DNA of 64,000 nucleotides from a virus, in the IMG/VR virus record IMGVR_UViG_3300047546_001659, positions 54,012 to 118,011 of that record, one strand, 5' to 3'. The position numbers were made by a program, and so were the translations under genes. Position 1 is the stretch's first letter. Every line of letters begins with the position of its first letter. Under the pieces are notes generated by a model, which was given only the letters and a program-made list of their open reading frames with translations, had not been told where the DNA came from and searched no databases. Of the stretch, positions 18,500 through 25,971 are shown piece after piece.

Positions 18500-19198
18500 A
18501 TGGCACTACCTAAAATTAAACACCCAACATATAATGTTACTATACCTTCCAATAAACAGAAGGTTAACATTAGACCCTTTACTGTTCAAGAAGAAAAACT
18601 TCTTCTTATGGCAAGACAGTCAGAAAATGCTGAAGATTCCATCAATACAATTAAACAAATAATTACCAATTGTGTAATTGAAAGTATTGATGTTGATAAA
18701 TTAGCTACATTTGATATAGAATATTTGTTTGTCAAATTGAGAGCTAAATCAGTAGGTGAAATTGTTGAATTGGAATATAAAGATACTGAAACAAATGAAT
18801 CAATAAAATTCAAAGTAAATCTTGATGATGTGGAAATTAAATACAATCCAAACCACACAAATAAATTCATTATAAGTGGTGAGGTTGGAGTATCTATGAG
18901 ATATCCATCAATAAGCGAATTAAAACAAATAGAAAATGATATGATTGCAGATAAAACTATTACTGGAATCCTTAGTAAATGTATAGATAAAATTTTTGAT
19001 AATGATAATGTCTATACAGATTACACAGATTCAGAATTAGAAGAATTTATCAACAGTTTACCTGTTGAAGCTATGACGAAAATTAGAGAATTTTTTGAAA
19101 CAATGCCTTCACTTGAATATACAACAAAGGTTAAAAATAAAGCTGGTAAAGAAATAGATGTTGAATTGCGAGGAATCAACAATTTTTTTACGTATTGA
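18500..19198 (+). CDS. gp26: Baseplate hub/tail assembly protein gp26-like (zero-frame product)
   Basis: 232 residues. 'ALPKIKHPTYNVTIPSNKQK', 'IRPFTVQEEKLLLMARQSE', 'FDIEYLFVKLRAKSVGE' and 'VSMRYPSISE' match gp26-type proteins of T4-like phages. The last codons are AAT TTT TTT ACG TAT TGA, giving an in-frame T_TTT_TTT heptamer four codons before the stop. A -1 slip there would add about 60 residues that overlap the tape-measure start. This is the arrangement of G/GT-type tail assembly chaperones. A chaperone role is therefore inferred in addition to the gp26 label. Confidence 0.82.
   Translation: MALPKIKHPTYNVTIPSNKQKVNIRPFTVQEEKLLLMARQSENAEDSINTIKQIITNCVIESIDVDKLATFDIEYLFVKLRAKSVGEIVELEYKDTETNESIKFKVNLDDVEIKYNPNHTNKFIISGEVGVSMRYPSISELKQIENDMIADKTITGILSKCIDKIFDNDNVYTDYTDSELEEFINSLPVEAMTKIREFFETMPSLEYTTKVKNKAGKEIDVELRGINNFFTY
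19183..19189 (+). other. Candidate programmed -1 ribosomal frameshift site
   Basis: Seven Ts form an exact X_XXY_YYZ heptamer in the gp26 frame (AA T_TTT_TTT ACG). The zero-frame stop is at 19196-19198. After a -1 slip the frame stays open to a TAA at 19369-19371. The -1 frame is closed upstream by TGA at 19162, so the extension can hardly be an independent gene. Confidence 0.75.
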
Positions 19199-19371
19199 CC
19201 GGATATTCTAATATCTCGGTCTATTACAATACGTTGTTTTCTTTAGTACATCACCATAAATATTCATTGACAGAGGTTTATGATATGTATCCTTACGAAA
19301 GAGATCTATTTTTAGAATTGCTAATGATGCATATTAAGGACGTACAAGAAAGAAAGACACGTAATGGCTAA
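19189..19371 (+). CDS. -1 frame C-terminal extension of gp26-like protein (GT-type)
   Basis: Read from the slip, the extension runs YVLTGYSNISVYYNTLF, then 'SLVHHHKYSLTEVYDMYPYE' and 'RDLFLELLMMHIKDVQERKT', and stops at 19371. The 'HHKYSLTEVYDM.PYER' part looks like a conserved helical tail-chaperone motif. The only in-frame ATG before the conserved end (19285) would leave out half of the motif. The stop overlaps the tape-measure ATG by 8 bases (ATGGCTAA), the same overlap type used elsewhere here. Coordinates give the extension only; the fusion would be 18500-19371. Confidence 0.7.
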   Translation, partial: YVLTGYSNISVYYNTLFSLVHHHKYSLTEVYDMYPYERDLFLELLMMHIKDVQERKTRNG

Positions 19372-21727
19372 AAAAGAAACAGGCGAAGATATTCTCCGAG
19401 CTATTATGGAAAAAGGTGGTAAGGGTGGTGGTAGAGCTCAGCAAGCAGCTGCAGAGGCTCTTAATGATGCTGCTGAAAGTATTAAAGAAAATACCAGACA
19501 ACAGGCAAAAATTGGTGAAACCTTAGGTAACGTTTTTAATAATTTTAAAAATTCATTTTCCAGTGCTGGTGGTGGAGGCAGAGGTACGGGTGACGGAACA
19601 GGAGGCCTTGGTGGCCTTGGGGGCGGCGGAAGAAGAAATAATGTTCCAAATATATTATTAGATATCCTAAATGTAAATAGAAGTATCTTAAAATTTACTC
19701 ATTCTAATAATGATGTTCTTTATGATATTCTTGACGCTATTCGTGGCAATGAAAGAAGTAAAATTGAAGAACGTAGAGAAAGATCCACAAGAACTCAACC
19801 TACTGAAGGTACAGGTGCAGGAATAGGCAAAACTTTAACTGGTGCTGGTAATCTCTTTGGTGGTATGGGTAATTTATTGAGTGGATTGGGTGGCGGACTA
19901 GGTAAACTACTTGGTGGTGCAGGCATTGCAGCTTTTCTTTTATCAGAAGCTGATGCAGAAAAAATCAAAAAAAATATTGAAACCCTCTTATCAATTGGTG
20001 AGGGATATGAAAGCAAGCTTGATTTCCTAAAAGAAGGTGGAACTCTTGCTTTAATGTTATATGGAATAGGAACCGGTCTTTCTACATTTGCTATTGGACA
20101 ATTTGCAAATGTTATTACTCAATGGACTACTGGATTTTTAGGTAAAGAAAATTGGGCTGAAACAGTAAAAGATAATGTTGCTGATCTTTTAGAAATAGCT
20201 AATTTACCAAATAGTAATGTAGGTAATGTTGCTTGGCTTACAACGGCTTTGGTTGGTATAGGAACAGGGTTAGCTGTTTTTGGAATTGGTAAAGGCGTTG
20301 AGGGTGGGATTGAAGGTATAGTAAAGGGAATAGATTTCTTTACAAAAGATCAACCATTTGCCCAGAGGTTAAAAGATGAACTTGGAACTTTACTTTCAAT
20401 AGCAGATTTACCACACCAAAATGACGCAGGATGGTTAGCAGGTGCTTTGACTAAAATAGGACTTGGTTTAAGTGTGTTTGCATTAGGCAAAGGTTTAGAA
20501 GGTATTGCATATGCAGGTCAAGAAATAGTTGATTTCTTCACAGGACAACAACCCTTTGCACAAAGAATATATGATGAAGTAAAAACTCTATTATCAATTG
20601 CGGATATTCCTCATGCATCAGATGATGTAACATGGTTTGCTAATATGGCAGCAGGCATCACAGCCGGTTTGGGAGTATTTGCATTAGGAAAAGGGTTAGA
20701 AGGTGGCGTTAATGCTATAACTAGAATTGTTGATTTCTTCGCAGGTCAACAACCTTTTGCTGATAGAATTTATAATGAAGTAAAAACTTTATTATCAATT
20801 GCTGATATTCCTCACGCTTCTGAAAATGTAAATTGGTTTGCAGATGCAATGGCTGGTATAACTGCAGGACTTGGAGTGTTTGCATTAGGTAAGGGTTTAG
20901 AAGGCGGGGTCAATGCAGTAACCAAGATTATTGACTTTTTTACTGGAGATAAACCTTTTGCTCAGAGAATATATGATGAGGTTTCAAAATTATTATCAAT
21001 TACTAAAATTGACGCAGATGGCAAATCTTTCTTCTTAACGATGTCTGATATAGCTGCTGGTCTTGCAGCCTTTACTGTATCAGACTTTGCAAGTTCATTA
21101 GTTAATGTCGGAACTAGTATTTTAAATTTTATATCCGGAAAAAGTAGCCCGTTTGATAAGATTAAAGAATTAGCTAATGATGCTGATAAGTTAGAAAAAG
21201 GTGCCAATGCTTTAGAGAAAATTGCAAATGCATTGTCAACATTTTCTAATATTAAAACCGGTAATTTAGGTGATATTGATTTTGAAGGTATGGCAAAAAA
21301 TCTAGGTCAAGCCATACCATTATTAAATGCTCTCGCAAATGGTGGAACTTTATCTGCAGGTGGTTTATTCAGTTGGCTTAAATCAGATTTAGATTTTGGA
21401 AAAGGTATTCTTGATCCAAATCTAAAACTTGATCAGATGGCATCTGCAATTAGTAAGATTAACTACGTATTAGGTAGAACAACTGATATAACACCTGTTC
21501 AAGGCAATGCTCAAAACGTAAATGCAGCAACTAGACAAAACGCTGTTGATGGTGAAAGTCAAGGTAATAACATCATAGTTGTACCACCAGCAAATGGAAC
21601 TTCAAACGCTTCACGTGAACCACCTATGGTTCCTAGAAGTTCAGGGGCAGTTCAGACCGCCCCTGTTCCATCTTTATTTGATCGTCATATGTACGATAGT
21701 GCTTACTTTGGTGCTGGACACCCTTAA
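19364..21727 (+). CDS. Tail tape-measure candidate (gp29 position) built from six repeats
   Basis: 787 residues. The N-terminus is Ala/Lys-rich and helical, followed by a Gly-rich stretch (residues about 68-90) and 'VNRSILKFTHSNNDVLYDIL'. Residues 208-609 consist of six units of 66-68 residues, each starting 'LLSIADIPHAS'-like and containing 'GLGVFALGKGLEG' and 'DFF.G.QPFAQRIYDEV'. The place directly after the frameshifting gp26-like gene is where tape measures lie in most tailed phages. No peptidase or lysozyme domain is visible. Its TAA overlaps the gp32 stop from the opposite strand. Confidence 0.65.
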   Translation: MAKKETGEDILRAIMEKGGKGGGRAQQAAAEALNDAAESIKENTRQQAKIGETLGNVFNNFKNSFSSAGGGGRGTGDGTGGLGGLGGGGRRNNVPNILLDILNVNRSILKFTHSNNDVLYDILDAIRGNERSKIEERRERSTRTQPTEGTGAGIGKTLTGAGNLFGGMGNLLSGLGGGLGKLLGGAGIAAFLLSEADAEKIKKNIETLLSIGEGYESKLDFLKEGGTLALMLYGIGTGLSTFAIGQFANVITQWTTGFLGKENWAETVKDNVADLLEIANLPNSNVGNVAWLTTALVGIGTGLAVFGIGKGVEGGIEGIVKGIDFFTKDQPFAQRLKDELGTLLSIADLPHQNDAGWLAGALTKIGLGLSVFALGKGLEGIAYAGQEIVDFFTGQQPFAQRIYDEVKTLLSIADIPHASDDVTWFANMAAGITAGLGVFALGKGLEGGVNAITRIVDFFAGQQPFADRIYNEVKTLLSIADIPHASENVNWFADAMAGITAGLGVFALGKGLEGGVNAVTKIIDFFTGDKPFAQRIYDEVSKLLSITKIDADGKSFFLTMSDIAAGLAAFTVSDFASSLVNVGTSILNFISGKSSPFDKIKELANDADKLEKGANALEKIANALSTFSNIKTGNLGDIDFEGMAKNLGQAIPLLNALANGGTLSAGGLFSWLKSDLDFGKGILDPNLKLDQMASAISKINYVLGRTTDITPVQGNAQNVNAATRQNAVDGESQGNNIIVVPPANGTSNASREPPMVPRSSGAVQTAPVPSLFDRHMYDSAYFGAGHP
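19985..21190 (+). repeat. Six tandem ~67-codon repeats in the tape-measure candidate
   Basis: Unit lengths by eye are 67, 68, 66, 67, 67 and 67 residues, each beginning LL(S/E)I. Units 3-5 are most alike ('ALGKGLEG', 'QQPFAQRIYDEV'); units 1 and 6 are diverged but keep length and the starting LLSI. Constant unit size over diverged sequence suggests selection on length. Confidence 0.8.
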
Positions 21728-22650
21728 TCAGAAGCTAACTTCTTAAAGAAGCTAAGATCCTCATCGTCTTCATCCCAAGGTGCTGAAGACTCTTGCTTAG
21801 CTGCTGGGATAGAAGGTGCAGGAGCTGCACGTTGAGGTGTTGGGAAAGCTTCATCTTCATCATCAAGAGAAGGAGCCATACGCTGAGGTGAATCAGTGAG
21901 TGTTCCGAGAGCCTTCTCAAGACGCATCTTCAATTCTTCATATGACTTGAAGTGCTTTGCATCAAGAAGTTCTTGAAGTGAATGTTGCTTACCCCAGATA
22001 GCTTTAATCTGCTCATCATCATTTGCAATAGAAGATGGTGAATCAAATTCAGACTTATCATAGTTACGATAGCCTTCTACCTGACGAATCTTCAACTTAA
22101 AGTTTGCTCCATCCCAGAAATCAAAAGGATTAACAGCCTTCTCATCTTGGAATTGTGGATGCATAGCTTCGTTGATCTTATCAAAGATCTTTTTACCATA
22201 CTTAAACAAGAATACCTTGCCTTCGTTTTCTGGACGAGTAGGATCCTTAATAACAAGAATGTTAGAGAAGTATGAAAGGCGACGCTTTTGCTTGCGTACA
22301 ATTTCCTTATTTGATTCAATACCAGAGTTCCAGAGTTTTGTGTTCATCTCTGATACTGGATCTGGTTTATTGAATGTGGTTAGGCTTTTTTCGATATACC
22401 AACCACCAGGACCTTGGAACCCATGGTCCCAAATGCGTACGAACGGCATGTCTTCACCAGCTGGGGCGGGAAGAAAACGAATGATCGCATAGCCATTGCC
22501 GGCTTTGTCGACATCTGGTTTCCAGAAGCGATCGTCGTTGTTTGAACCGTCTTGTTGGGAAACTGTAGAATTGAGCTTGTTGAGCTCGGATGTGAGTTTG
22601 TCAAAGTTAGACTTACGATTTTGTTTAAGTGCTTCGAAATTAATAGTCAT
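21724..22650 (-). CDS. gp32: Single-stranded DNA-binding protein gp32, lacking the zinc cysteines
   Basis: 308 residues. 'FEALKQNRKSNFDKLTSELN' is the basic N-terminal cooperativity region. 'FWKPDVDKAGNGYAIIRFLP', 'PFVRIWDHGFQGPGGWYIEKS' and 'KLWNSG' form the OB core. The C-terminus is acidic ('PWDEDDEDLSFFKKLASD'), the partner-binding tail. T4 gp32 binds zinc with a His and three Cys; here there is no Cys at all and the usual 'CPVCE' reads 'DPVSE'. It coats ssDNA in replication and recombination. Gene order 33-59-32 is conserved from T4. Confidence 0.95.
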   Translation of the reverse strand: MTINFEALKQNRKSNFDKLTSELNKLNSTVSQQDGSNNDDRFWKPDVDKAGNGYAIIRFLPAPAGEDMPFVRIWDHGFQGPGGWYIEKSLTTFNKPDPVSEMNTKLWNSGIESNKEIVRKQKRRLSYFSNILVIKDPTRPENEGKVFLFKYGKKIFDKINEAMHPQFQDEKAVNPFDFWDGANFKLKIRQVEGYRNYDKSEFDSPSSIANDDEQIKAIWGKQHSLQELLDAKHFKSYEELKMRLEKALGTLTDSPQRMAPSLDDEDEAFPTPQRAAPAPSIPAAKQESSAPWDEDDEDLSFFKKLASD

Positions 22651-22704
22651 AGTATTCTCCGTTGTGTTACGATATATTAATTGTATGATACGTTGTATAT
22701 GAAA

Positions 22705-23280
22705 TCACGAGAATTTATTTCTCAAGATCCCACAATATTTATCTTTATTATACTCCATAAAAGGGTATAATTTTTTACAGTTCATGGCAATTTGAGGCCA
22801 TAGAACTGGGTCATTTATCTGCTTGTTCCAACTACCAAAGAATCGTACACAGTCTTGAATAATAATAAAGGATTCTTTGGTAATCTTTTTACGAACAAGC
22901 AAATTCAGTAGATAAGGATACCCACCATCGTCAGGTACCTTAAAATTCTCATCAAAATTTTCTAATAGATGATCTATATCTGATTCAAACATATATTGAA
23001 GTGTTTGCTTACGCCTCAAATAATCATTATATTTAAATTGATGATCTGTATTAAACATATCACCTATCCAAAGTTTTTGATTCTCTGAAAGATTAGCAAC
23101 CAGAAATGTCTTAGGATCTTCGTGTTTAGACAACTTATAAAACATATATTTGTCTTTGCGTGTTTCAAAAGAGTGTTCTGAAACGTTTGTTTTACCATTA
23201 TACTTTACAAAATCATATGATGGTGAAGTAAAATGATTTTTCAAAGCTACAAATAATTTATAGGCTTCAAAAGGTGTCAT
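22705..23280 (-). CDS. gp59: Replicative helicase loader gp59
   Basis: 191 residues. 'MTPFEAYKLFVALKNHFTSP', 'YDFVKYNGKTNVSE' and 'DKYMFYKLSKHEDPKTFLVANL' match gp59 ('ALK.HF', 'YD..KYNGKT', 'R.D.FFF.KL'). gp59 loads gp41 helicase onto gp32-coated DNA at forks and recombination intermediates. The start overlaps the gp33 stop by 4 bases and gp32 follows, as in T4. Confidence 0.88.
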   Translation of the reverse strand: MTPFEAYKLFVALKNHFTSPSYDFVKYNGKTNVSEHSFETRKDKYMFYKLSKHEDPKTFLVANLSENQKLWIGDMFNTDHQFKYNDYLRRKQTLQYMFESDIDHLLENFDENFKVPDDGGYPYLLNLLVRKKITKESFIIIQDCVRFFGSWNKQINDPVLWPQIAMNCKKLYPFMEYNKDKYCGILRNKFS

Positions 23281-23510
23281 ATAGGTAATCTACCCGATCT
23301 TCTTACAAGGTTAAGATTTTCAGCTTCTATTTGAATTTTTGCTTTTAATACTGTACTCTGTTTAATTAGTGAAGCAGCAGTTTCAACTTCAATGTTATTT
23401 GACTCACAGTAATGCATTACAGCGTCAAAATATGTCAAACCTTTAACTGAAGCTAACCTGTCAATTTCTTTTACAAAGTCAGCAGAGGATTTTATATTAC
23501 TTATTTTCAT
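23277..23510 (-). CDS. gp33: Late transcription coactivator gp33
   Basis: 77 residues. 'VKGLTYFDAVMHYCESNNIEVE' (family 'Y.DAV.HYCE..N.EIE'), 'AASLIKQST' and the end 'LNLVRRSGRLPI' fit gp33 of T4-like marine phages. gp33 links RNA polymerase to the sliding clamp for late promoters, which agrees with the (N)ATAAATA elements in this window. Its start overlaps the ketosynthase gene end by 14 bases, so the late coactivator is tied to the acyl-chemistry pair in one transcript. Confidence 0.85.
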   Translation of the reverse strand: MKISNIKSSADFVKEIDRLASVKGLTYFDAVMHYCESNNIEVETAASLIKQSTVLKAKIQIEAENLNLVRRSGRLPI

Positions 23511-24666
23511 CTATATTTCTTTTAAATGCAAGTGTTATGTTTGTGCCACCAAAACCAAATGAATTATTGAGAACTATATTTTGTTCAGTTTCATATGGAA
23601 CATTTGGTAGGAAAATTTCTTCTGATATGCTTTCGTCTTTTTCATCTAAATTCCAATTTGGAATTATTACACTATTTTCAAGAACAGTAATACAGGCTAA
23701 TGATTCAATAGCACCGGCTGCACCAAATAAATGTCCGTGCAATCCTTTAGTAGAGCTGATGGGAATATTCGATGTATATTTACCAAAAATATTTTCTATG
23801 CTTTTTAACTCTACAAGATCACCAATTGGTGTACCAGTTCCATGAGCATTAATATAAGTTACATCTTGAATATCAAAATCCTTTAAAGCAAGAGACATAC
23901 ATTTAACCTGGCCTTCAGTGTTTGGTTTAGTTACAGATTCAGAACCATTTGATACACCATATCCAACTATTTCACAATATATTTTTGCATTTCTTGCAAT
24001 AGCTTTATCGTAATTTTCTAGAATGAATATTACTGAACCTTCTGACATTGTAATACCATTTCTATTTTTAGAAAAGGGTTTACAATCACTACTTAGCGCA
24101 TTCATAGCTTTCCAATAGGCAAATTGCAATTCATTAATACAAGCCTCAGAACCACCAGCTGCTAGACAATCATATTCACCATAAGCAATCTTCTTATAAG
24201 CTTCACCTATAGCTGTAGAGGAAGATGAACAAGCTGTCGAATAAGTAAAAGCGGGACCTTTTAAACCATCTTTAAGAGCTATAAAGTTAGCACCCATATT
24301 AACAACAGAACAAATTAATGCAGAGGGTTTAACTTTTCCTTTTGCAAATAAAGATTTATATGACTCTTCATAAGCTATAGCACCACCACCATATCCAACA
24401 CCTAATAATATTCCCTCTGGATAATTGGAACTATCATTAATAGCATCTTTATAAGATAACCAAGCAAGCCTTGTAAACCTATCTGTAATGTTTAGATCAA
24501 ACCTATCAAAATGACTATCAACATCCTCAGAAACAACATAAGAAGATGAATCAAACATATCTTGTTTAGATCCAAATACACCTCTTATAAATGAATTTTT
24601 TACTGTGGGGTAATCATTGCCAATTGGCGTTCTGCAACCTATACCTGTAATTGCAACTCTGTTCAT
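23497..24666 (-). CDS. 3-oxoacyl-ACP synthase (KAS II / FabF-like ketosynthase)
   Basis: 389 residues, near the usual 410. All catalytic residues are present: Cys146 in 'STACSSSS', His275 in 'NAHGTGTPIGD', Lys307 in 'SSTKG' and His312 in 'GHLFGAAGAIES'. 'SFGFGGTNITLAF' closes the fold. The family condenses malonyl-ACP with an acyl thioester. It starts inside the ACP stop (ATGA, 4-base overlap), so the pair is co-translated, and it overlaps gp33 downstream. No other chain-building enzymes are in the window, so it may use host FabD/FabG, or work as a specialised ketosynthase. Function of the product is unknown. Confidence 0.93.
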   Translation of the reverse strand: MNRVAITGIGCRTPIGNDYPTVKNSFIRGVFGSKQDMFDSSSYVVSEDVDSHFDRFDLNITDRFTRLAWLSYKDAINDSSNYPEGILLGVGYGGGAIAYEESYKSLFAKGKVKPSALICSVVNMGANFIALKDGLKGPAFTYSTACSSSSTAIGEAYKKIAYGEYDCLAAGGSEACINELQFAYWKAMNALSSDCKPFSKNRNGITMSEGSVIFILENYDKAIARNAKIYCEIVGYGVSNGSESVTKPNTEGQVKCMSLALKDFDIQDVTYINAHGTGTPIGDLVELKSIENIFGKYTSNIPISSTKGLHGHLFGAAGAIESLACITVLENSVIIPNWNLDEKDESISEEIFLPNVPYETEQNIVLNNSFGFGGTNITLAFKRNIDENK

Positions 24667-24920
24667 TTATGATCCATATTATCATAAATGTAATCAACTA
24701 ATCCATTCAATGTTGTTGCAATGTCTTCTATTGTAATTGAATTTATTTCAAAAACATCTTCAAGTTCAAAAAGAATATTAATGACTTCCATAGAATCTAA
24801 TTTTTCATTTAATTCTTGAAGTCTGTTGAGAGGGAAATCACTATCTAAAACATTTATGTTAATATTATAATTTTTATTAAAGTAGGTAGCAATGGTTTCA
24901 CGGATTTCATCTTTTGTCAT
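24663..24920 (-). CDS. Acyl carrier protein
   Basis: 85 residues from ATG 24920. GAGG at 24926-24929 is 5 bases before this ATG; the adjacent ATG at 24923 is too close, and a further upstream start would run into the tmRNA. 'LNEKLDSMEVINILFELEDVF' has the ACP phosphopantetheine motif D-S-M (Ser43) and the following acidic helix II. The family carries acyl chains on a 4'-phosphopantetheine arm. The gene is followed by the ketosynthase with a 4-base overlap and is preceded by the tmRNA hairpin, so it may be made from the tmRNA promoter by read-through. Confidence 0.88.
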   Translation of the reverse strand: MTKDEIRETIATYFNKNYNININVLDSDFPLNRLQELNEKLDSMEVINILFELEDVFEINSITIEDIATTLNGLVDYIYDNMDHK

Positions 24921-24941
24921 CATAACCTCATAATAAATGGT

Positions 24942-25226
24942 GGAGAGATTCTGTTTCCAAGCTCTCTCCGGGCTCATATCAAGCAGCGAGTGCTAGATTA
25001 GGTGCAAAGTTATCGTTTGCATTTAGTTTTGTCGCTTCAGTCTCGATCTTGTCTTTACTACACCTGTCGATCCTATTTCGCCCCCATCAAAGATACAGCA
25101 AAGAAGATTTATTTACTGCTGACTCTAATCTTCTATCCAGCATCACTTCTGTATCTATGGTGGAGGCGGAGGGTATCGCACCCTCGTCCAGTATGTCTAT
25201 TCTACTAGATGTCAACAACATCAGCA
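24942..25226 (-). ncRNA. ssrA: Circularly permuted two-piece tmRNA (ssrA)
   Basis: On the minus strand the acceptor piece comes first and ends CGCCTCC-A-CCA (CCA at 25160-25158). It has a T-arm GAGGG/CCCTC (25185-25169) with loop TGCGATA. An intervening segment (25157-25086) folds into nested 8-bp stems AGATACAG/CTGTATCT and AGAAGATT/AATCTTCT. The coding piece starts GGGGGCG at 25085, pairing with CGCCTCC and giving a G3-U70 pair, the alanine identity mark. The tag frame 25020-24979 reads ANDNFAPNLALAA then TGA. A GGAGAGA/TCTCTCC hairpin (24942-24969) may close the coding piece or end transcription. It frees stalled ribosomes and tags the product for ClpXP. Exact ends are estimates. Confidence 0.95.
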
Positions 25227-25230
25227 ATTA

Positions 25231-25261
25231 TATTTATAGCATATAATTAATTAAATGTCAA
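25231..25261 (-). promoter_or_regulatory. tmRNA promoter, sigma70 and late elements combined
   Basis: Minus strand: TTGACA (25261-25256), a 17-base spacer, then TATAAA (25238-25233), an almost ideal sigma70 promoter. The -10 extends to TATAAATA (25238-25231), which is also the T4 late consensus. Start of RNA is expected near 25226. The tmRNA could thus be read both by unmodified host polymerase early and by the gp33-dependent late enzyme. Confidence 0.8.
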
Positions 25262-25269
25262 CTGTAATT

Positions 25270-25971
25270 TTATACACCATTTCTGGTTCTATATACTTCA
25301 CGCCAATGCATCAAATCTTTAACATAATAATCTCGACGATCCTCAAATACCTGAGGAGGTTCATTGTCAACCGAAATAAGAATAACAATTCTACTTACGG
25401 GAATATTGAATCTTTCTTCGTACATAATAGCATAGGCAGAAGCTTGACAGAAGTAATTTAAAATATGATCTCTGTTTTTTAATTTACGAGCTGTTTTAAA
25501 ATCTATAATTGAAAGTTTACCTTTCCATTCAGCAACACAATCAACAGTGCCAGCCATCTTTAAATAATCAGAATAAAGTCTTACTTCTTGTAAATGTATG
25601 TTATCAATATTTCTATCCAACTCAGGTTTAAGTTCATTGAAATTAATGACATCATTAAAATTATATTTGCTTACATCTATCTCATTATTGTTTAGATAGT
25701 CTTCACACAACTGATGTATACGTGTTCCACGAGTAGCAGCTTGTGTGCTTATTTTATTGGCTTCTTCATTACCAACTCTTTTACGCCAAGCTCGAATCGC
25801 ATCTTCACTCATTAATCCAGTTACAGTAGTCACAGAGGGATATAATTCACCGGAAGGAGTTTTATAATACCTTCCGGTGTCTGTATTGACTTGTTCTAAT
25901 ACATCCTCATTAAGGGTCTTTTTGAGATGAGTGAAGTGCTTGCGTTGGGCTAAAATGTCCTTGAGTAGCAT
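25270..25971 (-). CDS. PD-(D/E)XK exonuclease (RecB/Cas4-like)
   Basis: 233 residues. 'SVTTVTGLMSED', 'TRGTRIHQLCEDYL', 'MAGTVDCVAEW', 'LSIIDFKTARK' and 'YFCQASAYAIMYEE' are the PDDEXK_1 motifs: H in helix 1, D of 'GTVD', D-x-K in 'DFKT', then Q..AYA. It probably degrades or processes DNA ends. The N-terminal 20 residues overlap the PhoH gene end by 62 bases; no better start is seen. Its end abuts the tmRNA promoter. Confidence 0.8.
   Translation of the reverse strand: MLLKDILAQRKHFTHLKKTLNEDVLEQVNTDTGRYYKTPSGELYPSVTTVTGLMSEDAIRAWRKRVGNEEANKISTQAATRGTRIHQLCEDYLNNNEIDVSKYNFNDVINFNELKPELDRNIDNIHLQEVRLYSDYLKMAGTVDCVAEWKGKLSIIDFKTARKLKNRDHILNYFCQASAYAIMYEERFNIPVSRIVILISVDNEPPQVFEDRRDYYVKDLMHWREVYRTRNGV

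Noticed and set aside
19285-19371. Independent 28-codon gene starting at ATG 19285
   Set aside because: It lacks a ribosome site, and the conserved-looking sequence begins upstream of the ATG; the frameshift explains it better.
24924-24977. Longer acyl carrier protein starting at 24977
   Set aside because: The extra residues come from the tmRNA hairpin and tail; the ATG behind GAGG is preferred.
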